A stretch of 64,000 nt of DNA from positions 2,729,915 through 2,793,914 of the forward strand of contig NZ_CAKLDI010000001.1 in assembly GCF_921293875.1 (NCBI RefSeq), given 5' to 3'. This DNA comes from Vibrio stylophorae (GTDB lineage Bacteria; Pseudomonadota; Gammaproteobacteria; Enterobacterales; Vibrionaceae). Shown one piece after another: positions 36,776 to 47,018 of the stretch. The notes under the pieces were generated by a model. That model saw nothing but the letters and a program-made list of their open reading frames with translations, did not search any database and was not told the origin of the DNA. The translations under genes were made by a program, and so were the position numbers. The stretch's first letter is position 1. Every line of letters begins with the position of its first letter.

Positions 36776-37843
36776 ATGCCGGCTCTGTTTCAACACGCAC
36801 CTCAATCCCTGTGCCTTCTTCGCCTCTCTGCGATCGGCGATGTTTGCCATGCAGTCGCCATGGTTCAAGCCATTCAGCGACAGTGGCCTAGCACGCAAAT
36901 CACCTGGGTCATTGGAAAAGTGGAAGCGCCACTCATCGCACCTTTGCCGGGTATTCGTTTGGTGGTCTTTGATAAAAAAGCAGGATTAAAAGGGATGCGT
37001 TCCGTATGGGCTGCGCTCAAAGGTCAGCACTTTGATGCCCTCATCCATATGCAACTGGCACTGCGCGCAAGCGTTCTATCCATGGGAATTAAAGCAAAGT
37101 ATCGTCTTGGTTTTAATCGTGAACGCGCTAAAGAAGGACAATGGCTATTCACCAATCGCAAAATTGAAGACACTGAGTCCAAACATGTGGTGGATAGCTT
37201 TATGGCCTTTGCCAAAGCGCTGGGTGTAAGCGATACAAACCCGCAATGGCAGATGCCAATTAGTGATGAGGAACAAGCCTTTGCCAAAAGTAAGCTTGGC
37301 ACGCAACCGACCCTACTGATTGCGCCTGCGGCGAGTAAAGATGAGCGAAACTGGCTACCTGAGCGCTATGCACAAGTTGCCGATTTTGCACATCAACAAG
37401 GATTGCAAATCGCCATTTGTGGCGGCCCAAGTGAGCGCGAAAAAGCACTGGCGCAACAAATCATCAGCGCAATGCAATATGATGCCCTCAACCTTGTTGG
37501 GCAAACCAGTTTACGCCAACTGCTTGCACTCATTGCGCAAGCACATGTGGTGTTAGCACCCGATTCAGGCCCTGCGCATATGGCGACCACCCAAGGGACA
37601 CCCGTCATTGGGCTTTATGGCCACAGCAATCCAAAACGTACTGGGCCCTACTCGGCTCAACAATGGCTGGTTAGCGTCTATGCGCAGCATGTTGAAGCGC
37701 AGCATCAAAAACCATTGGAAGCTTTACCATGGAGCACGCGCGTCAAGGGTGCACATATCATGCAAGATATTAGCGTTGATGCCGTCACTGAAAAGCTCAG
37801 CGATATTTTAAACATTCATCCTATTCATCCTACCCACGCTTAA
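36776..37843 (+). CDS. opsX: Heptosyltransferase I, OpsX-like (family 9)
   Basis: A 355-aa family 9 transferase, most like OpsX enzymes that add the first heptose to phosphorylated Kdo. It opens with [19 protein letters not shown], has [14 protein letters not shown] and [28 protein letters not shown], the nucleotide-sugar motifs of heptosyltransferases. No separate WaaC is seen in the window, and kdkA is adjacent, so the OpsX reading fits. The ATG is preceded by AAAGG. A GT2 gene follows after 11 bases. Confidence 0.82.
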   Translation: MPALFQHAPQSLCLLRLSAIGDVCHAVAMVQAIQRQWPSTQITWVIGKVEAPLIAPLPGIRLVVFDKKAGLKGMRSVWAALKGQHFDALIHMQLALRASVLSMGIKAKYRLGFNRERAKEGQWLFTNRKIEDTESKHVVDSFMAFAKALGVSDTNPQWQMPISDEEQAFAKSKLGTQPTLLIAPAASKDERNWLPERYAQVADFAHQQGLQIAICGGPSEREKALAQQIISAMQYDALNLVGQTSLRQLLALIAQAHVVLAPDSGPAHMATTQGTPVIGLYGHSNPKRTGPYSAQQWLVSVYAQHVEAQHQKPLEALPWSTRVKGAHIMQDISVDAVTEKLSDILNIHPIHPTHA

Positions 37844-37854
37844 AGGGCAATTTC

Positions 37855-38667
37855 ATGAATCAAACACCCAGCCTAAGCCAAACACAGAAACAGCGTCCTA
37901 CTCTTGCTGTTGCGCTGATCGTGAAAAACGAAGCAGCCAATCTAAACGCTTGCCTTGCCTCTGTCGCGGAATGGGTCGATGAAATCGTGATCCTCGATTC
38001 TGGCAGCACCGATGACACCGCGCAGATCGCAGCGCAATATCAAGCCAAGTTTTTCGTCAATGCCCAGTGGCCAGGTTTTGGTCCACAGCGCCGTCTTGCA
38101 CAAGGTTATGTGGAAAGTGATTACGTACTCTGGCTCGATGCCGATGAGCGCATCACACCAGAGCTTAAAGAGAACATTTTATCCGCAGTAAGTGCAGACC
38201 AGCCTAACACCCTATATAAAATCAATCGTCTAACTTGGGTCTTTGGTCGTTATATTCGCCACTGTGGATGGTATCCAGATAAAGTGGTTCGCCTCTATCG
38301 CACCAAAGAAGCGCAATATGACGATGCGCTGGTTCATGAGAAAGTTGAAATGCCGGCAGGCGCCACTGTGGTCGAGCTACAAGGCGATGCCATCCACTAT
38401 ACCTATAACGATCTGCACCACTATCTCGTGAAATCTGCAGGTTATGCCAAAGCATGGGCAGACCAGCGTCAAGCGCGCGGGAAAACAAGCAGTCTCAGCC
38501 AAGGTATCCTTCATGCCATCTCTTGCTTTGTGAAGATGTATATCGTCAAAGCGGGATTTTTAGATGGCCGCCAAGGTCTACTACTGTCTATTTTGTCTGC
38601 CCATTCCACTTTTATTAAATATGCAGACCTATGGATTCGCACGAAGGCTGCCAAATGCCCTGAATAA
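37855..38667 (+). CDS. Family 2 glycosyltransferase, KdtX/WaaE-like (LPS core glucosyltransferase)
   Basis: A 270-aa family 2 transferase like WaaE/KdtX/LgtF, which attaches glucose to the first heptose of the inner core. It has [17 protein letters not shown], the nucleotide site [11 protein letters not shown], the DxD motif in LWLDADERI, and the [13 protein letters not shown] and VHEKVE segments typical of WaaE. It is 11 bases downstream of opsX and ends before a terminator, so the two form a core-assembly operon. Confidence 0.85.
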   Translation: MNQTPSLSQTQKQRPTLAVALIVKNEAANLNACLASVAEWVDEIVILDSGSTDDTAQIAAQYQAKFFVNAQWPGFGPQRRLAQGYVESDYVLWLDADERITPELKENILSAVSADQPNTLYKINRLTWVFGRYIRHCGWYPDKVVRLYRTKEAQYDDALVHEKVEMPAGATVVELQGDAIHYTYNDLHHYLVKSAGYAKAWADQRQARGKTSSLSQGILHAISCFVKMYIVKAGFLDGRQGLLLSILSAHSTFIKYADLWIRTKAAKCPE

Positions 38668-38697
38668 TCCAACTTAAAAAGGCAACATGTTTGAAGC

Positions 38698-38729
38698 AAA
38701 AAGCCACGCAATTGCGTGGCTTTTCGTTT
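38698..38729. terminator. Terminator between the WaaE-like gene and the sulfatase gene
   Basis: An AAAAGCCACGCAA/TTGCGTGGCTTTT stem followed by CGTTTTT on the plus strand, with an A-run on the other side. It serves convergent genes. Confidence 0.85.
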
Positions 38730-38737
38730 TTATTTGC

Positions 38738-40726
38738 TTACTCATCTTGCGGTATTTTATCCGCAACCTGTGAGCGCAAATAGTAATCCTGCAGTTTGCG
38801 ATACTCAGCGGCCCAAGTACTGTTTGGATTGTGTCGTGCCTGCGTCTGGTTATAGAAGGTCATGCCCTGCCACGGATAGAGATATTCCGGCAGATTATTG
38901 TCATAAACGCCATCCTCAGTCACAGTGCGTGTCGCGTTATAACCAATGTTATCCACACCATTAATCGACAAGAGGTCATCGCCCCCCAAGCTCACGTAAT
39001 CGGCATCAGATAAGCTCACATTGTAAAGCGTTGGGAAGATATCGCGATGTGAGCCGATACGCTTATTGTCATAGCCATAGGCTCGACTCGCGAGAATCGG
39101 TTTGGGCACGTACAAATAAAACGGCACGCCCATGGCGATGGCTTGCTCAGTTGGTGTGCGAATCGCTAAATACCGAACGCGATGGTCACCAGATGCGGCA
39201 ATCACTGTTCGATTAGCCAATGGCGATGCTTTTATCCGCGCAATAAATTGGCCCAACATATCATTGGCATACTGATAGGTCAGTAGCAAATTCGCCGCAT
39301 CATCTTTCATTGGCCCGAGCAGCGTTTGGATTCGCGGCGTGACCTCTACAGGCTTAGCTTGATAGTTATCCGGCAAATGATAAGGCGGATGGTTGGTAAT
39401 GGTCAGAATAAAAATAAAGGTTGGTTTGGTCGCTTCCGCGAGCACCTTTTCTGCCATGCGATAACCATATTCATCAGGCAAACCCCAGGTATCGAGATGC
39501 GCCGCAGCCTCAGGGAAGGCTTTAATAATCGCCTTATCATCAATCATGCGATCAAAACCCTGCAGCGGCAGGTAATTATCCAAATTACGCCAATGCGCAT
39601 CGCCCACAGTAATATACACAGTTTCATAGCCCGCCTTTTTATAAGGCAGCACCGCAGAACTGGCCAAGGGTACATGTTTGGCAACCGAATGACTGAGCGT
39701 GGGTACATTGCTGTGAAACAACATCATCGCCATGCTATCAATGGTCGCCGAGGCGCCCGCAACAAAACGTTGGAACACAAAATCCGACTCAAACGCAGGG
39801 CGCAGTGCACGCAGCAAATCCGTCTTCTGCGGGTCATCTTCCAACATCATGCTGGTGCCCATGCCTTCCATCAGCGCAAAGACAACATGCGGCTGGTTCT
39901 TTTCTAAGTAGGCGTTCGCTGGCGTTTGATATTCTGGTGTTGGTTGACCAAGCACCTTCTCCATTTGTGCGGTGACTTCTGCGTCACTGATCGGCTCAAA
40001 CTCCCCCTGTTTTTGATAATCAATCGTTGCCCAACCCAAAGCCACCAACGCATTGGGTGTGGTTTTATTGATCACAGGATAATCAGAGACTTTCACCTGA
40101 TCGCGCTCTTTGGGCTCACTTAAAATCGCAGCCTGCGCAAGACCAATATAGATGGTAATGACCGCCAAACTTAAGATTGAGTGCCACCAACGACCACTAC
40201 CCGTTGGCTCACCAAGCGGCCTGCGCCCCACCAACCAACGGCTGGCAAATAGGCTGATCAATATGCTCGCACCAATCATGCGAAAGAGAGGAAAATCCTC
40301 CATGGCGCTAGACATAATGGCTTCGGTGTCATCATCAAATACACCAAATAAAAACAGATCGTAGTGATTGCCATAGCTGGTGTAATACAAGTAATTACCA
40401 ATCGATGCTAAGACGATCAAAAAGAAAATGAACTTGGCATAAACCGGTTCAAAACGATAAAAACGAGGAAAGTGTTGAGGTCGCCACAACGCAAAACCCA
40501 AACCTATGAGTAGCATGGGCAAAAACATAAAGGCTGCGGTTTTCAGATCAAACAAGACGCCAACTAAGGAACTGCGAAGAAAATCCATGCCTCGCCCCGC
40601 CAAAATGTCGGCATCGACAATGGCTGCGAAGAAAAGAATGCGACTAACAAACAAAATCAGGACGGCTGCGATGATTTGTCGCAACAGAGTTTGATTAAGC
40701 TGACGAATATAATGCTGAATTAACAT
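38738..40726 (-). CDS. LTA synthase-like sulfatase-family membrane transferase
   Basis: A 662-aa inner-membrane protein with about five N-terminal membrane segments (within 15-200) and a periplasmic sulfatase domain from about 285, in the LtaS/OpgB/EptA superfamily. HVVFALMEGMG and ASATIDSMAMM mark the metal/nucleophile region, and ITNHPPYHLP plus ASGDHRVR the late ligands. Such proteins add phosphoglycerol or phosphoethanolamine to periplasmic glucans, lipid A or core. The substrate here is unknown; the LPS neighbours suggest an envelope glycan. A single gene without obvious operon partners. Confidence 0.78.
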   Translation of the reverse strand: MLIQHYIRQLNQTLLRQIIAAVLILFVSRILFFAAIVDADILAGRGMDFLRSSLVGVLFDLKTAAFMFLPMLLIGLGFALWRPQHFPRFYRFEPVYAKFIFFLIVLASIGNYLYYTSYGNHYDLFLFGVFDDDTEAIMSSAMEDFPLFRMIGASILISLFASRWLVGRRPLGEPTGSGRWWHSILSLAVITIYIGLAQAAILSEPKERDQVKVSDYPVINKTTPNALVALGWATIDYQKQGEFEPISDAEVTAQMEKVLGQPTPEYQTPANAYLEKNQPHVVFALMEGMGTSMMLEDDPQKTDLLRALRPAFESDFVFQRFVAGASATIDSMAMMLFHSNVPTLSHSVAKHVPLASSAVLPYKKAGYETVYITVGDAHWRNLDNYLPLQGFDRMIDDKAIIKAFPEAAAHLDTWGLPDEYGYRMAEKVLAEATKPTFIFILTITNHPPYHLPDNYQAKPVEVTPRIQTLLGPMKDDAANLLLTYQYANDMLGQFIARIKASPLANRTVIAASGDHRVRYLAIRTPTEQAIAMGVPFYLYVPKPILASRAYGYDNKRIGSHRDIFPTLYNVSLSDADYVSLGGDDLLSINGVDNIGYNATRTVTEDGVYDNNLPEYLYPWQGMTFYNQTQARHNPNSTWAAEYRKLQDYYLRSQVADKIPQDE

Positions 40727-40881
40727 AGCAAATCACTTATTGATCGATGACAACCTCAAAATTGAGCAAGAATAGTGTGAGGTAATGACTGCTAATGTTC
40801 TGCACTGCGTATCATGTGCCACTAGCAGTGCGATCTATTTGATTTTTATAAAAATGGTACGCAAGCGAATGAAAAATTTTA

Positions 40882-41919
40882 TCACTTCAATGCATCAGCA
40901 GCAAATCCATGCGCCAATTGAGTGAGCACCTTATCAATATCAATTAAAGCCATATTGGCTTGGTCGGCCCCTTGAACATCTTGTGGTGGCGTAAATGCCA
41001 AATGGCGCTCCGTTGTATTTAAAGGACGCCAACGCAAAGGCGTAGAGGAGCGCTTACTTGGGAAAAACCCCACTGTCGGTACATTTAATGCAGCCGCCAT
41101 ATGCAAAGGTCCAGTGGATCCCGCGACAAACAGTGCCGCGCATGCTAAAGAGCGGCCAAAATCAACCAAACCATCGTTTTTCGCATAGATAACCGCAGAA
41201 TATTGCATCAGCTCAGCAAGCTCTGTTGCTTGCACTTCCTCGCCTGGACCGGCGGTGATCACCACCTGCGCTTGTGGCTGCTGTTCTAAAAGACCATCTA
41301 ACAACTGCGCATATTGCTGCATCGATAGGTTATTGGCTGAACCGCCTGTACCTGCATGCACCATAATCCATGGACGCTCGCTGTCTAATGTCAGCATCTG
41401 CGCCAATTTTTTCCGCTGCTCTTGCAACTCACTCACGGTGAATTGCCAATAGGGTGCCTGCGGCTCCACAACGGTTCGCCCCTGATCTTGAACAAAGCGA
41501 CGAATCAGATCGAGGTTATATTCAAATTCAGGTTTTTCCGAGCGAGAACGACGCTGAACAACTCGTTTGTTGTAGGCCAGCTGCGCTAATTTCGTTGCTG
41601 GCGCAAGGCGGTATGGAATGCCCGCGCGCCAGATCAATTTGGCGTTATAACCGGTGGAGAAAATGCTAATCACCGCATCGAACTGCGCATCGCGAATGCT
41701 TGTTTTGAGTGCATGTATTGCACTTTTTTCCGCGTTTTTAGTCGGATCGAGCAATACGTGATCAATCCATGGGCAAGCTTGTGCCAGTGCTTGCGTATAA
41801 CCAGGCACAAGAGCGGTGACTTCAAGCTCAGGCATCGATTGTTTCAACATCGCGAAAGCTGGCCATGCCAACATAAAATCGCCAATTTTGTCGTTTCGAA
41901 TAACCAGAACTTTTTTCAT
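40882..41919 (-). CDS. Family 9 glycosyltransferase (heptosyltransferase-like)
   Basis: A 345-aa protein of the ADP-heptose:LPS heptosyltransferase family, distinct from WaaF and OpsX in this window. It opens with KKVLVIRNDKIGDFMLAWPAF, and IMVHAGTGGSANNLS and VAGSTGPLHMAAALNVPTVGFF are the nucleotide-sugar motifs. The start at 41919 is chosen by family alignment over an upstream ATG at 41943. It probably adds a third heptose or another core sugar. It is divergent from coaD. Confidence 0.82.
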   Translation of the reverse strand: MKKVLVIRNDKIGDFMLAWPAFAMLKQSMPELEVTALVPGYTQALAQACPWIDHVLLDPTKNAEKSAIHALKTSIRDAQFDAVISIFSTGYNAKLIWRAGIPYRLAPATKLAQLAYNKRVVQRRSRSEKPEFEYNLDLIRRFVQDQGRTVVEPQAPYWQFTVSELQEQRKKLAQMLTLDSERPWIMVHAGTGGSANNLSMQQYAQLLDGLLEQQPQAQVVITAGPGEEVQATELAELMQYSAVIYAKNDGLVDFGRSLACAALFVAGSTGPLHMAAALNVPTVGFFPSKRSSTPLRWRPLNTTERHLAFTPPQDVQGADQANMALIDIDKVLTQLAHGFAADALK

Positions 41920-42051
41920 AGGTGGCCGCGCCTTAGCAATCAACTGAATTGAAATTTCTGGCCCTTATGATACCCGATTCAAGGATAAAACTAAGCCTAG
42001 AAGAGACAAAATTTGCTATGATGCCGGCAGTTCAATCAGCGAGAGTTTGTT

Positions 42052-42537
42052 ATGACCACGGTGATCTATCCCGGTACATTTGATCCCCTCACTAAGGGCC
42101 ATGAAGATATTATTGCGCGTGCGGCTCGTCTTTTTGATCGCGTAATTGTGGCCATAGCGGCTAATCCAACCAAGCAGCCTTTTTTTGATTTGCAACAACG
42201 CACTGAGCTTGCGCAAAGCGTGCTCGCCCATCATCAAAATGTTGAGGTGTTAGGCTTTTCTGGACTGCTGGTTGATTTGGCCAAGGCGCACGGCGCAACC
42301 GTATTAATTCGAGGATTACGCACCGTCACTGATTTTGAATATGAGTTTCAGCTTGCGAGCGTCAATCGCCATCTCTATCCCGAGCTTGAGAGCATCTTTT
42401 TAACGCCAGCAGAGCAATACAACTTCCTTTCCTCAACCATCGTCAAAGAAGTGGCCATTCATGGCGGCGATATTCGCGATTTTGTCTCGCCCATCATCGC
42501 CACTGAGATGCTAAAAAAAATCGCGGCGCGCATTTAA
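42052..42537 (+). CDS. coaD: Phosphopantetheine adenylyltransferase CoaD
   Basis: A 161-aa enzyme that makes dephospho-CoA from 4'-phosphopantetheine and ATP. The nucleotidyltransferase motif is in [32 protein letters not shown] and [11 protein letters not shown] are further signatures. Length is normal. Its place inside the LPS region (coaD was once called kdtB because it neighbours kdtA in E. coli) is conserved. GAGAG lies just before the ATG. Confidence 0.96.
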   Translation: MTTVIYPGTFDPLTKGHEDIIARAARLFDRVIVAIAANPTKQPFFDLQQRTELAQSVLAHHQNVEVLGFSGLLVDLAKAHGATVLIRGLRTVTDFEYEFQLASVNRHLYPELESIFLTPAEQYNFLSSTIVKEVAIHGGDIRDFVSPIIATEMLKKIAARI

Positions 42538-42547
42538 AATTAATCTG

Positions 42548-43903
42548 CTAATTTTTCACTGCTCTTTTTGGCCGCTGCACACTCGCACCACGGCCAATGG
42601 CGTAATAGTAAAAGCCGCGATGCTGCATGCGCTGCGGCTCATATAGATTACGTCCATCCACCAGCACAGGATGCTTGAGCGCAACAAGCATGCGCTCAAA
42701 ATCCGGCGCCCAAAACTCTTTCCATTCAGTACAGATCACCAAGGCATCGGCGCCATTCAAGGTCGCATATTTATCATCACAATATTGAATGCCTTGCTGC
42801 TGCCCAAAATAGCGCTGGGTATTGTCCATTGCTTTGGGGTCATACACTTGCACCCGCGCCTGCTGCGCACAAAGCCCTTGAATCAGATCAATACTTGGCG
42901 CATCACGAATGTCATCGGTATTGGGCTTAAAGGCCAATCCCCACACTGCGATGGTTTTGCCTGACAGCGTCGAAAAATGACGTTGCAGGTGGTGCAGCAG
43001 TTTTTGCTTTTGCGCGCAGTTCGTCGCATGAACTGCATTGAGAATATTGGTGGGTACGTGATGCGCCGCGCCGCTATGTGACAGCGCTTGCACATCCTTG
43101 GGAAAACAAGATCCGCCATAGCCGCAACCCGGATATATAAACTGATAACCAATGCGTGGATCAGAGCCAATCCCATGGCGAACTGACTCCACATCCGCGC
43201 CCAATTGCTCCGCTAAGTTGGCAATTTCATTCATAAAGGAGATTTTAGTTGCCAGCATGCAGTTAGCCGCATACTTACTAAGCTCGGCTGAGCGCCGATC
43301 CATCAGCAAAATTTTATCTCGCGTTCGGTTAAATGCAGCGTACAACTCGCGCATCTGCTGCTCTGCATAATGGCTATCTGTACCGATAATAATGCGATCA
43401 GGTTTAGCGCAGTCATTAAGCGCCGAGCCCTCTTTTAAAAACTCAGGATTAGAAACCACGGCAATAGTGAGACTTTGCTGACGGGCGGTTAGTTGCTGCT
43501 CAATGATCTGCTGAACTTGATCGCCCGTCCCTACAGGAACTGTCGATTTAATCACCACGACGGCATCTGAAGTCAGCTGCTCACCAATATTTTTTGCCGC
43601 TGCAAGTACATAGGTAAGATCCGCTTGGCCATCTTCTGCTGTCGGTGTCCCAACTGCGATAAATAGCACCTGAGCAAAGCGAATCCCTGCACCCAAGTCG
43701 GTAGAAAAAGTCAGTCGCTTATCCCGTAAATTACGGACTAACAAGGCTTCAAGGCCGGGCTCGTAAATCGTCACTTGCCCTTGCCGCAATCGCTCAATTT
43801 TATGCGCATCAATATCAACGCAATGGACATCATGGCCGCTATCAGCCAAGCACACCGCTTGCACCAGCCCGACATAACCAACGCCAAAAACCGTTACACG
43901 CAT
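42548..43903 (-). CDS. ugd: UDP-glucose 6-dehydrogenase
   Basis: A 451-aa NAD-dependent enzyme that oxidises UDP-glucose to UDP-glucuronate for surface polysaccharides or core. The N-terminal Rossmann motif is VFGVGYVGLVQAVCLA, the catalytic Cys lies in GYGGSCFPKD, and the C-terminal domain has WGLAFKPNTDDIRDAPS. It converges with coaD across a ten-base gap. Related enzymes act on UDP-GlcNAc/ManNAc, but the length and GGSCFPKD context fit Ugd. Confidence 0.9.
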   Translation of the reverse strand: MRVTVFGVGYVGLVQAVCLADSGHDVHCVDIDAHKIERLRQGQVTIYEPGLEALLVRNLRDKRLTFSTDLGAGIRFAQVLFIAVGTPTAEDGQADLTYVLAAAKNIGEQLTSDAVVVIKSTVPVGTGDQVQQIIEQQLTARQQSLTIAVVSNPEFLKEGSALNDCAKPDRIIIGTDSHYAEQQMRELYAAFNRTRDKILLMDRRSAELSKYAANCMLATKISFMNEIANLAEQLGADVESVRHGIGSDPRIGYQFIYPGCGYGGSCFPKDVQALSHSGAAHHVPTNILNAVHATNCAQKQKLLHHLQRHFSTLSGKTIAVWGLAFKPNTDDIRDAPSIDLIQGLCAQQARVQVYDPKAMDNTQRYFGQQQGIQYCDDKYATLNGADALVICTEWKEFWAPDFERMLVALKHPVLVDGRNLYEPQRMQHRGFYYYAIGRGASVQRPKRAVKN

Positions 43904-44109
43904 ATCAATCTCCCTATTCGCTCAATATCGCAAGCGCACTTCAACAACCGCTCTATAAGCCTAGTTATCTTTTGCTATTTCGTTGCTTTTCTGAGAGTTA
44001 CAAATAGGAAAATCGCATGATGCCAAAATGACAGCTTAGCGATGATTCAATGAAAAAGATGAATTAATTAAGATGCTTAGAATGAGAACAAGAAAAGCCA
44101 ATAAGTCAG

Positions 44110-44919
44110 CTAGCGTTGGCAATGCGCGCAATAGCTGGTCATTCGCCCAGCGATTTTCACCCCTTTCAAGGGTGCGCCGCATTGCACGCAGGGCTTACCC
44201 ATACGGCCGTAAACTTGCAATGTTTGTGCAAAATAGCCCGGCTTACCATCAGCCTGTAAAAAGTCTTTTAAGGTGGTGCCACCTTGCGCAATCGCGGTGC
44301 TGAGAACAGATTTAATTGATGCGACTAAAGCGCTCACTCTTGCAGCGCTAATACGTCCACCAGCGCGCTGAGGATGAATACCCGCCATAAACAGTGCTTC
44401 ATTGGCGTAGATGTTACCAACGCCAACCACCACAGCGTTATCCATCAGCAGTTGTTTGATAGCTGTCTGCTTGCCTTTAATTTTTTGCTGCAAGTAATCG
44501 GCATTGAAATCATCAGTTAAAGGCTCTGGGCCGACTTTGGCAAAGACCGAATGAATTTGCCCAGCGGGCTGCCATAACCAAGCACCAAAACGGCGTGGGT
44601 CGTTATAACGCAAGCGCGTACCATTGCACAGCACCAAGTCGATATGATCGTGTTTTTGTGCAGGCGCTGGCTGCTCAAGTATCCGCAAATTACCCGACAT
44701 TCCAAGATGGATGATAATGCTACCTTGCGCCGTATCGAGCAGCAGATATTTTGCACGTCGGCGAACCCCAGTGATCTCAACATCAGCAAGCGTATAAAGC
44801 TCAGCAGCCACCGGCCAACGTAATTTGTCTTGGCGAATCTCGATGGATTGAATGGTTTGCCCTTCAAGATAAGGTGCAATCCCCATGCGGGTCACTTCAA
44901 CTTCTGGTAACTCAGGCAT
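44110..44919 (-). CDS. mutM: Formamidopyrimidine-DNA glycosylase MutM (Fpg)
   Basis: A 269-aa base-excision enzyme that removes 8-oxoguanine and other oxidised purines and nicks the DNA. It begins MPELPEVE, with the catalytic Pro2 and Glu3 exposed after Met removal. The H2TH region includes [16 protein letters not shown] and the C-terminal zinc finger is CVQCG...CAHC. Length is usual. It sits next to coaD-ugd and the ribosomal protein pair, as in other Vibrio. Confidence 0.97.
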   Translation of the reverse strand: MPELPEVEVTRMGIAPYLEGQTIQSIEIRQDKLRWPVAAELYTLADVEITGVRRRAKYLLLDTAQGSIIIHLGMSGNLRILEQPAPAQKHDHIDLVLCNGTRLRYNDPRRFGAWLWQPAGQIHSVFAKVGPEPLTDDFNADYLQQKIKGKQTAIKQLLMDNAVVVGVGNIYANEALFMAGIHPQRAGGRISAARVSALVASIKSVLSTAIAQGGTTLKDFLQADGKPGYFAQTLQVYGRMGKPCVQCGAPLKGVKIAGRMTSYCAHCQR

Positions 44920-44972
44920 GATGGCTCCTTACTTATCAGTCGTTCAGCAATCCTTCAATGCGATGCGTCGCC

Positions 44973-45518
44973 TTAAGAATCGCTGCTGACTTCAGTTGTC
45001 GTTTCAACGGGAAAGGGGAAAAGATAATCAGTGGCAACGGAAACTGCGAGCCATTTCCCTTCACAGGTTTGCATCAGCCAGAAGTTACCAAAATCAAAAT
45101 AGGTTAAGCGAACAGGATCAGCCTGCTCTTTTTTCACCGTCAAGGTGGCAGGCATCGGCGCGCGTTCCATCAACTGCTGTACTTGCTCTGCATTCACCGC
45201 AGTTCCGGTAAGACTTAACCAACGGTTTGCCAATGTTGCTGGCGCGACAGTCAATTTCACATCGCTGGCCCAATCGCCCTCTTGAATACTCAAGTGGAAC
45301 TGATTGGTGGTCAGGCTTTTCACACCGGCGGGATCGCCAATTAAATCCAAATAGGGCGATTTGAGCGGCGCATCTTGTTCTGTCGTTTCAGGCTCTTGCT
45401 GAGCGCTCATCAACAAGCGGTCCAAGGGTTGGCGATAGATCAGTTGAATCACCCCAAGAAAAACCACAATCAGAATAATAAACGCGCTGTTCCATTGTCG
45501 CCGAGTTAAATGTTTCAT
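44973..45518 (-). CDS. Hypothetical membrane-anchored protein
   Basis: A 181-aa protein of unknown function. A single N-terminal membrane segment (about 13-28, FIILIVVFLGVIQLIY) is followed by an acidic linker and a periplasmic-looking domain with YFDFGNFWLMQTCEGKWLAVS near the end. The ATG at 45518 has AAGGAG five bases before it. It lies between rpmG and mutM on the same strand, separated from mutM by 53 bases. I do not recognise a family. Confidence 0.65.
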   Translation of the reverse strand: MKHLTRRQWNSAFIILIVVFLGVIQLIYRQPLDRLLMSAQQEPETTEQDAPLKSPYLDLIGDPAGVKSLTTNQFHLSIQEGDWASDVKLTVAPATLANRWLSLTGTAVNAEQVQQLMERAPMPATLTVKKEQADPVRLTYFDFGNFWLMQTCEGKWLAVSVATDYLFPFPVETTTEVSSDS

Positions 45519-45563
45519 CACCGCTCCTTTAGGCAAGCCCTCAGCCTAGCAGATTTTAGGCAA

Positions 45564-45588
45564 TAAAAAACCCAGCATAGAGCTGGGC
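45564..45588 (-). terminator. Terminator after rpmG
   Basis: On the minus strand CCCAGC pairs with GCTGGG around TCTAT and is followed by TTTTTT. It ends the rpmB-rpmG operon. Confidence 0.85.
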
Positions 45589-45609
45589 TTTTATAGAAAC
45601 CGGAATCAA

Positions 45610-45777
45610 TTACTTGATTTTTGCTTCTTTGTACATAACGTGTTGGCGAACAACAGGATCGTATTTTTTGATCTCCATTTTGCCAGGCATGTTACGCTTG
45701 TTTTTATCAGTCGTGTAGAAGTGACCAGTGCCAGCAGATGAAACTAGCTTGATCTTCTCGCGAATACCTTTAGCCAT
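45610..45777 (-). CDS. rpmG: 50S ribosomal protein L33
   Basis: A 55-aa large-subunit ribosomal protein, opening [20 protein letters not shown] and ending KEAKIK. This is the form without the zinc cysteine pairs, so it does not depend on zinc. It follows rpmB after 11 bases in the conserved rpmB-rpmG operon. Confidence 0.96.
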   Translation of the reverse strand: MAKGIREKIKLVSSAGTGHFYTTDKNKRNMPGKMEIKKYDPVVRQHVMYKEAKIK

Positions 45778-45788
45778 GACTTATCTCC

Positions 45789-46025
45789 TTACACTCGCTC
45801 ACCGCGGGCACGAAGTTCGTTAAGAACAACTTCGATACCTTTTTTATCGATGATGCGCATACCTTTAGTAGATACACGTAGTTTAACAAAGCGTTTTTCG
45901 CTTTCTACCCAGAAACGATGAGTTTGCAGGTTCGGCAGAAAACGACGCTTGGTGGCATTATTTGCGTGCGAGCGGTTGTTACCCACTGTAGGACGCTTGC
46001 CAGTTACTTGGCATACTCGTGACAT
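45789..46025 (-). CDS. rpmB: 50S ribosomal protein L28
   Basis: A 78-aa large-subunit ribosomal protein. [20 protein letters not shown] and [12 protein letters not shown] are the family signature. The start at 46025 gives the E. coli length; an ATG five codons upstream is not needed. A strong promoter lies about 100 bases upstream. Confidence 0.96.
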   Translation of the reverse strand: MSRVCQVTGKRPTVGNNRSHANNATKRRFLPNLQTHRFWVESEKRFVKLRVSTKGMRIIDKKGIEVVLNELRARGERV

Positions 46026-46128
46026 TACTGTCTTCTCCAAATCGTTTCAGCTCGATATCAACCCTGGCTGCAGACTCTAAAGACACCGACCACGTCGGCA
46101 GCACAACCAAGGCTATCAAAGGCCGCGC

Positions 46129-46157
46129 ATTATACTAACTCCGATGCCATTGCTCAA
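46129..46157 (-). promoter_or_regulatory. Promoter of rpmB-rpmG
   Basis: On the minus strand TTGAGC and TATAAT are separated by exactly 17 bases, a near-consensus sigma-70 promoter. It reads into rpmB, with a leader of about 100 bases. Confidence 0.75.
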
Positions 46158-46175
46158 GTCCCGAGCAGATCCTTT

Positions 46176-46883
46176 CTAAACTTTTTTGATCCTTTCAGGC
46201 GTGGCGGGCATCCAGCCTTGCTCTGCGAAGGACAATACCGCGCCTTCTCCCACAATAAAATGGTCTAAAACACGAATTTCTACCCACGCAAGGGCCTCCA
46301 CTAACAATTTTGTTAGCTGATGATCGGCGCGACTGGGGTCAGTATGACCTGAAGGATGATTATGTGCCAGCATCACCGCAGCCGCATGATGATCCAAAGC
46401 GCGCTTGACCACTTCGCGTGGATACACGCTAGCCGCATTTAAAGTGCCTTCAAATAACATCTCACTGGCAATCAGTTGATGTTGTTGATTTAAAAAAAGC
46501 ACCCAAAAGGCTTCGCGATGGCGGCCGCGCAGCACACTGGCAACATAAGTTTTCGATTGCTCAGCGCAGGTCAGAGCATCGCCCTTCTCTAGCGACTCGT
46601 ACAAATAGCGTTTGGTCATCTCCATCGCAGCCTGTAACTGCACAAATTTTGCCTGCCCCATCCCCTTGATTTGGCAAAACTCAGACTCACTAGCGGTCAA
46701 TAGTCCCTGCAAGGAACCAAAGTGAGTGAGTAGATACTCCGATAGCGCCACAGCGTTCATGCCTGGCACCCCAACACGCAAAAAAATCGCCAATAATTCT
46801 GCATCAGAAAGCGCTTGTGGCCCGCGTTGCAACAGCTTTTCGCGCGGTCTTGAGTCTTTGGGTAATTGAAGAATTTTAACCAT
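46176..46883 (-). CDS. radC: RadC/YicR-family JAB-domain protein
   Basis: A 235-aa protein with a helix-hairpin-helix region ([20 protein letters not shown]) and a C-terminal JAB1/MPN-like metalloprotease-fold domain. The zinc motif is readable as [15 protein letters not shown]. The role is not established; early ties to DNA repair were withdrawn for E. coli. It is divergent from coaBC. Length is normal for the chromosomal RadC. Confidence 0.94.
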   Translation of the reverse strand: MVKILQLPKDSRPREKLLQRGPQALSDAELLAIFLRVGVPGMNAVALSEYLLTHFGSLQGLLTASESEFCQIKGMGQAKFVQLQAAMEMTKRYLYESLEKGDALTCAEQSKTYVASVLRGRHREAFWVLFLNQQHQLIASEMLFEGTLNAASVYPREVVKRALDHHAAAVMLAHNHPSGHTDPSRADHQLTKLLVEALAWVEIRVLDHFIVGEGAVLSFAEQGWMPATPERIKKV

Positions 46884-47018
46884 GGCTTTTCATCCTGAAA
46901 TAGCGCTTAAAAGCGAGGTAAGCAATCACTTGCATTCCACTAAAAGTAGTCAAGACAAAGACCATTTGTGGTAGAGTGTGCCGATATTTATGGCAGTCAT
47001 TGATGGAACAAAAGAGCA

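Noticed and set aside
39326-39907. 193-codon plus-strand open frame opposite the sulfatase gene
   Set aside because: It is antisense to a gene with clear sulfatase motifs and has a shadow-like composition rich in Arg, His and Ile.
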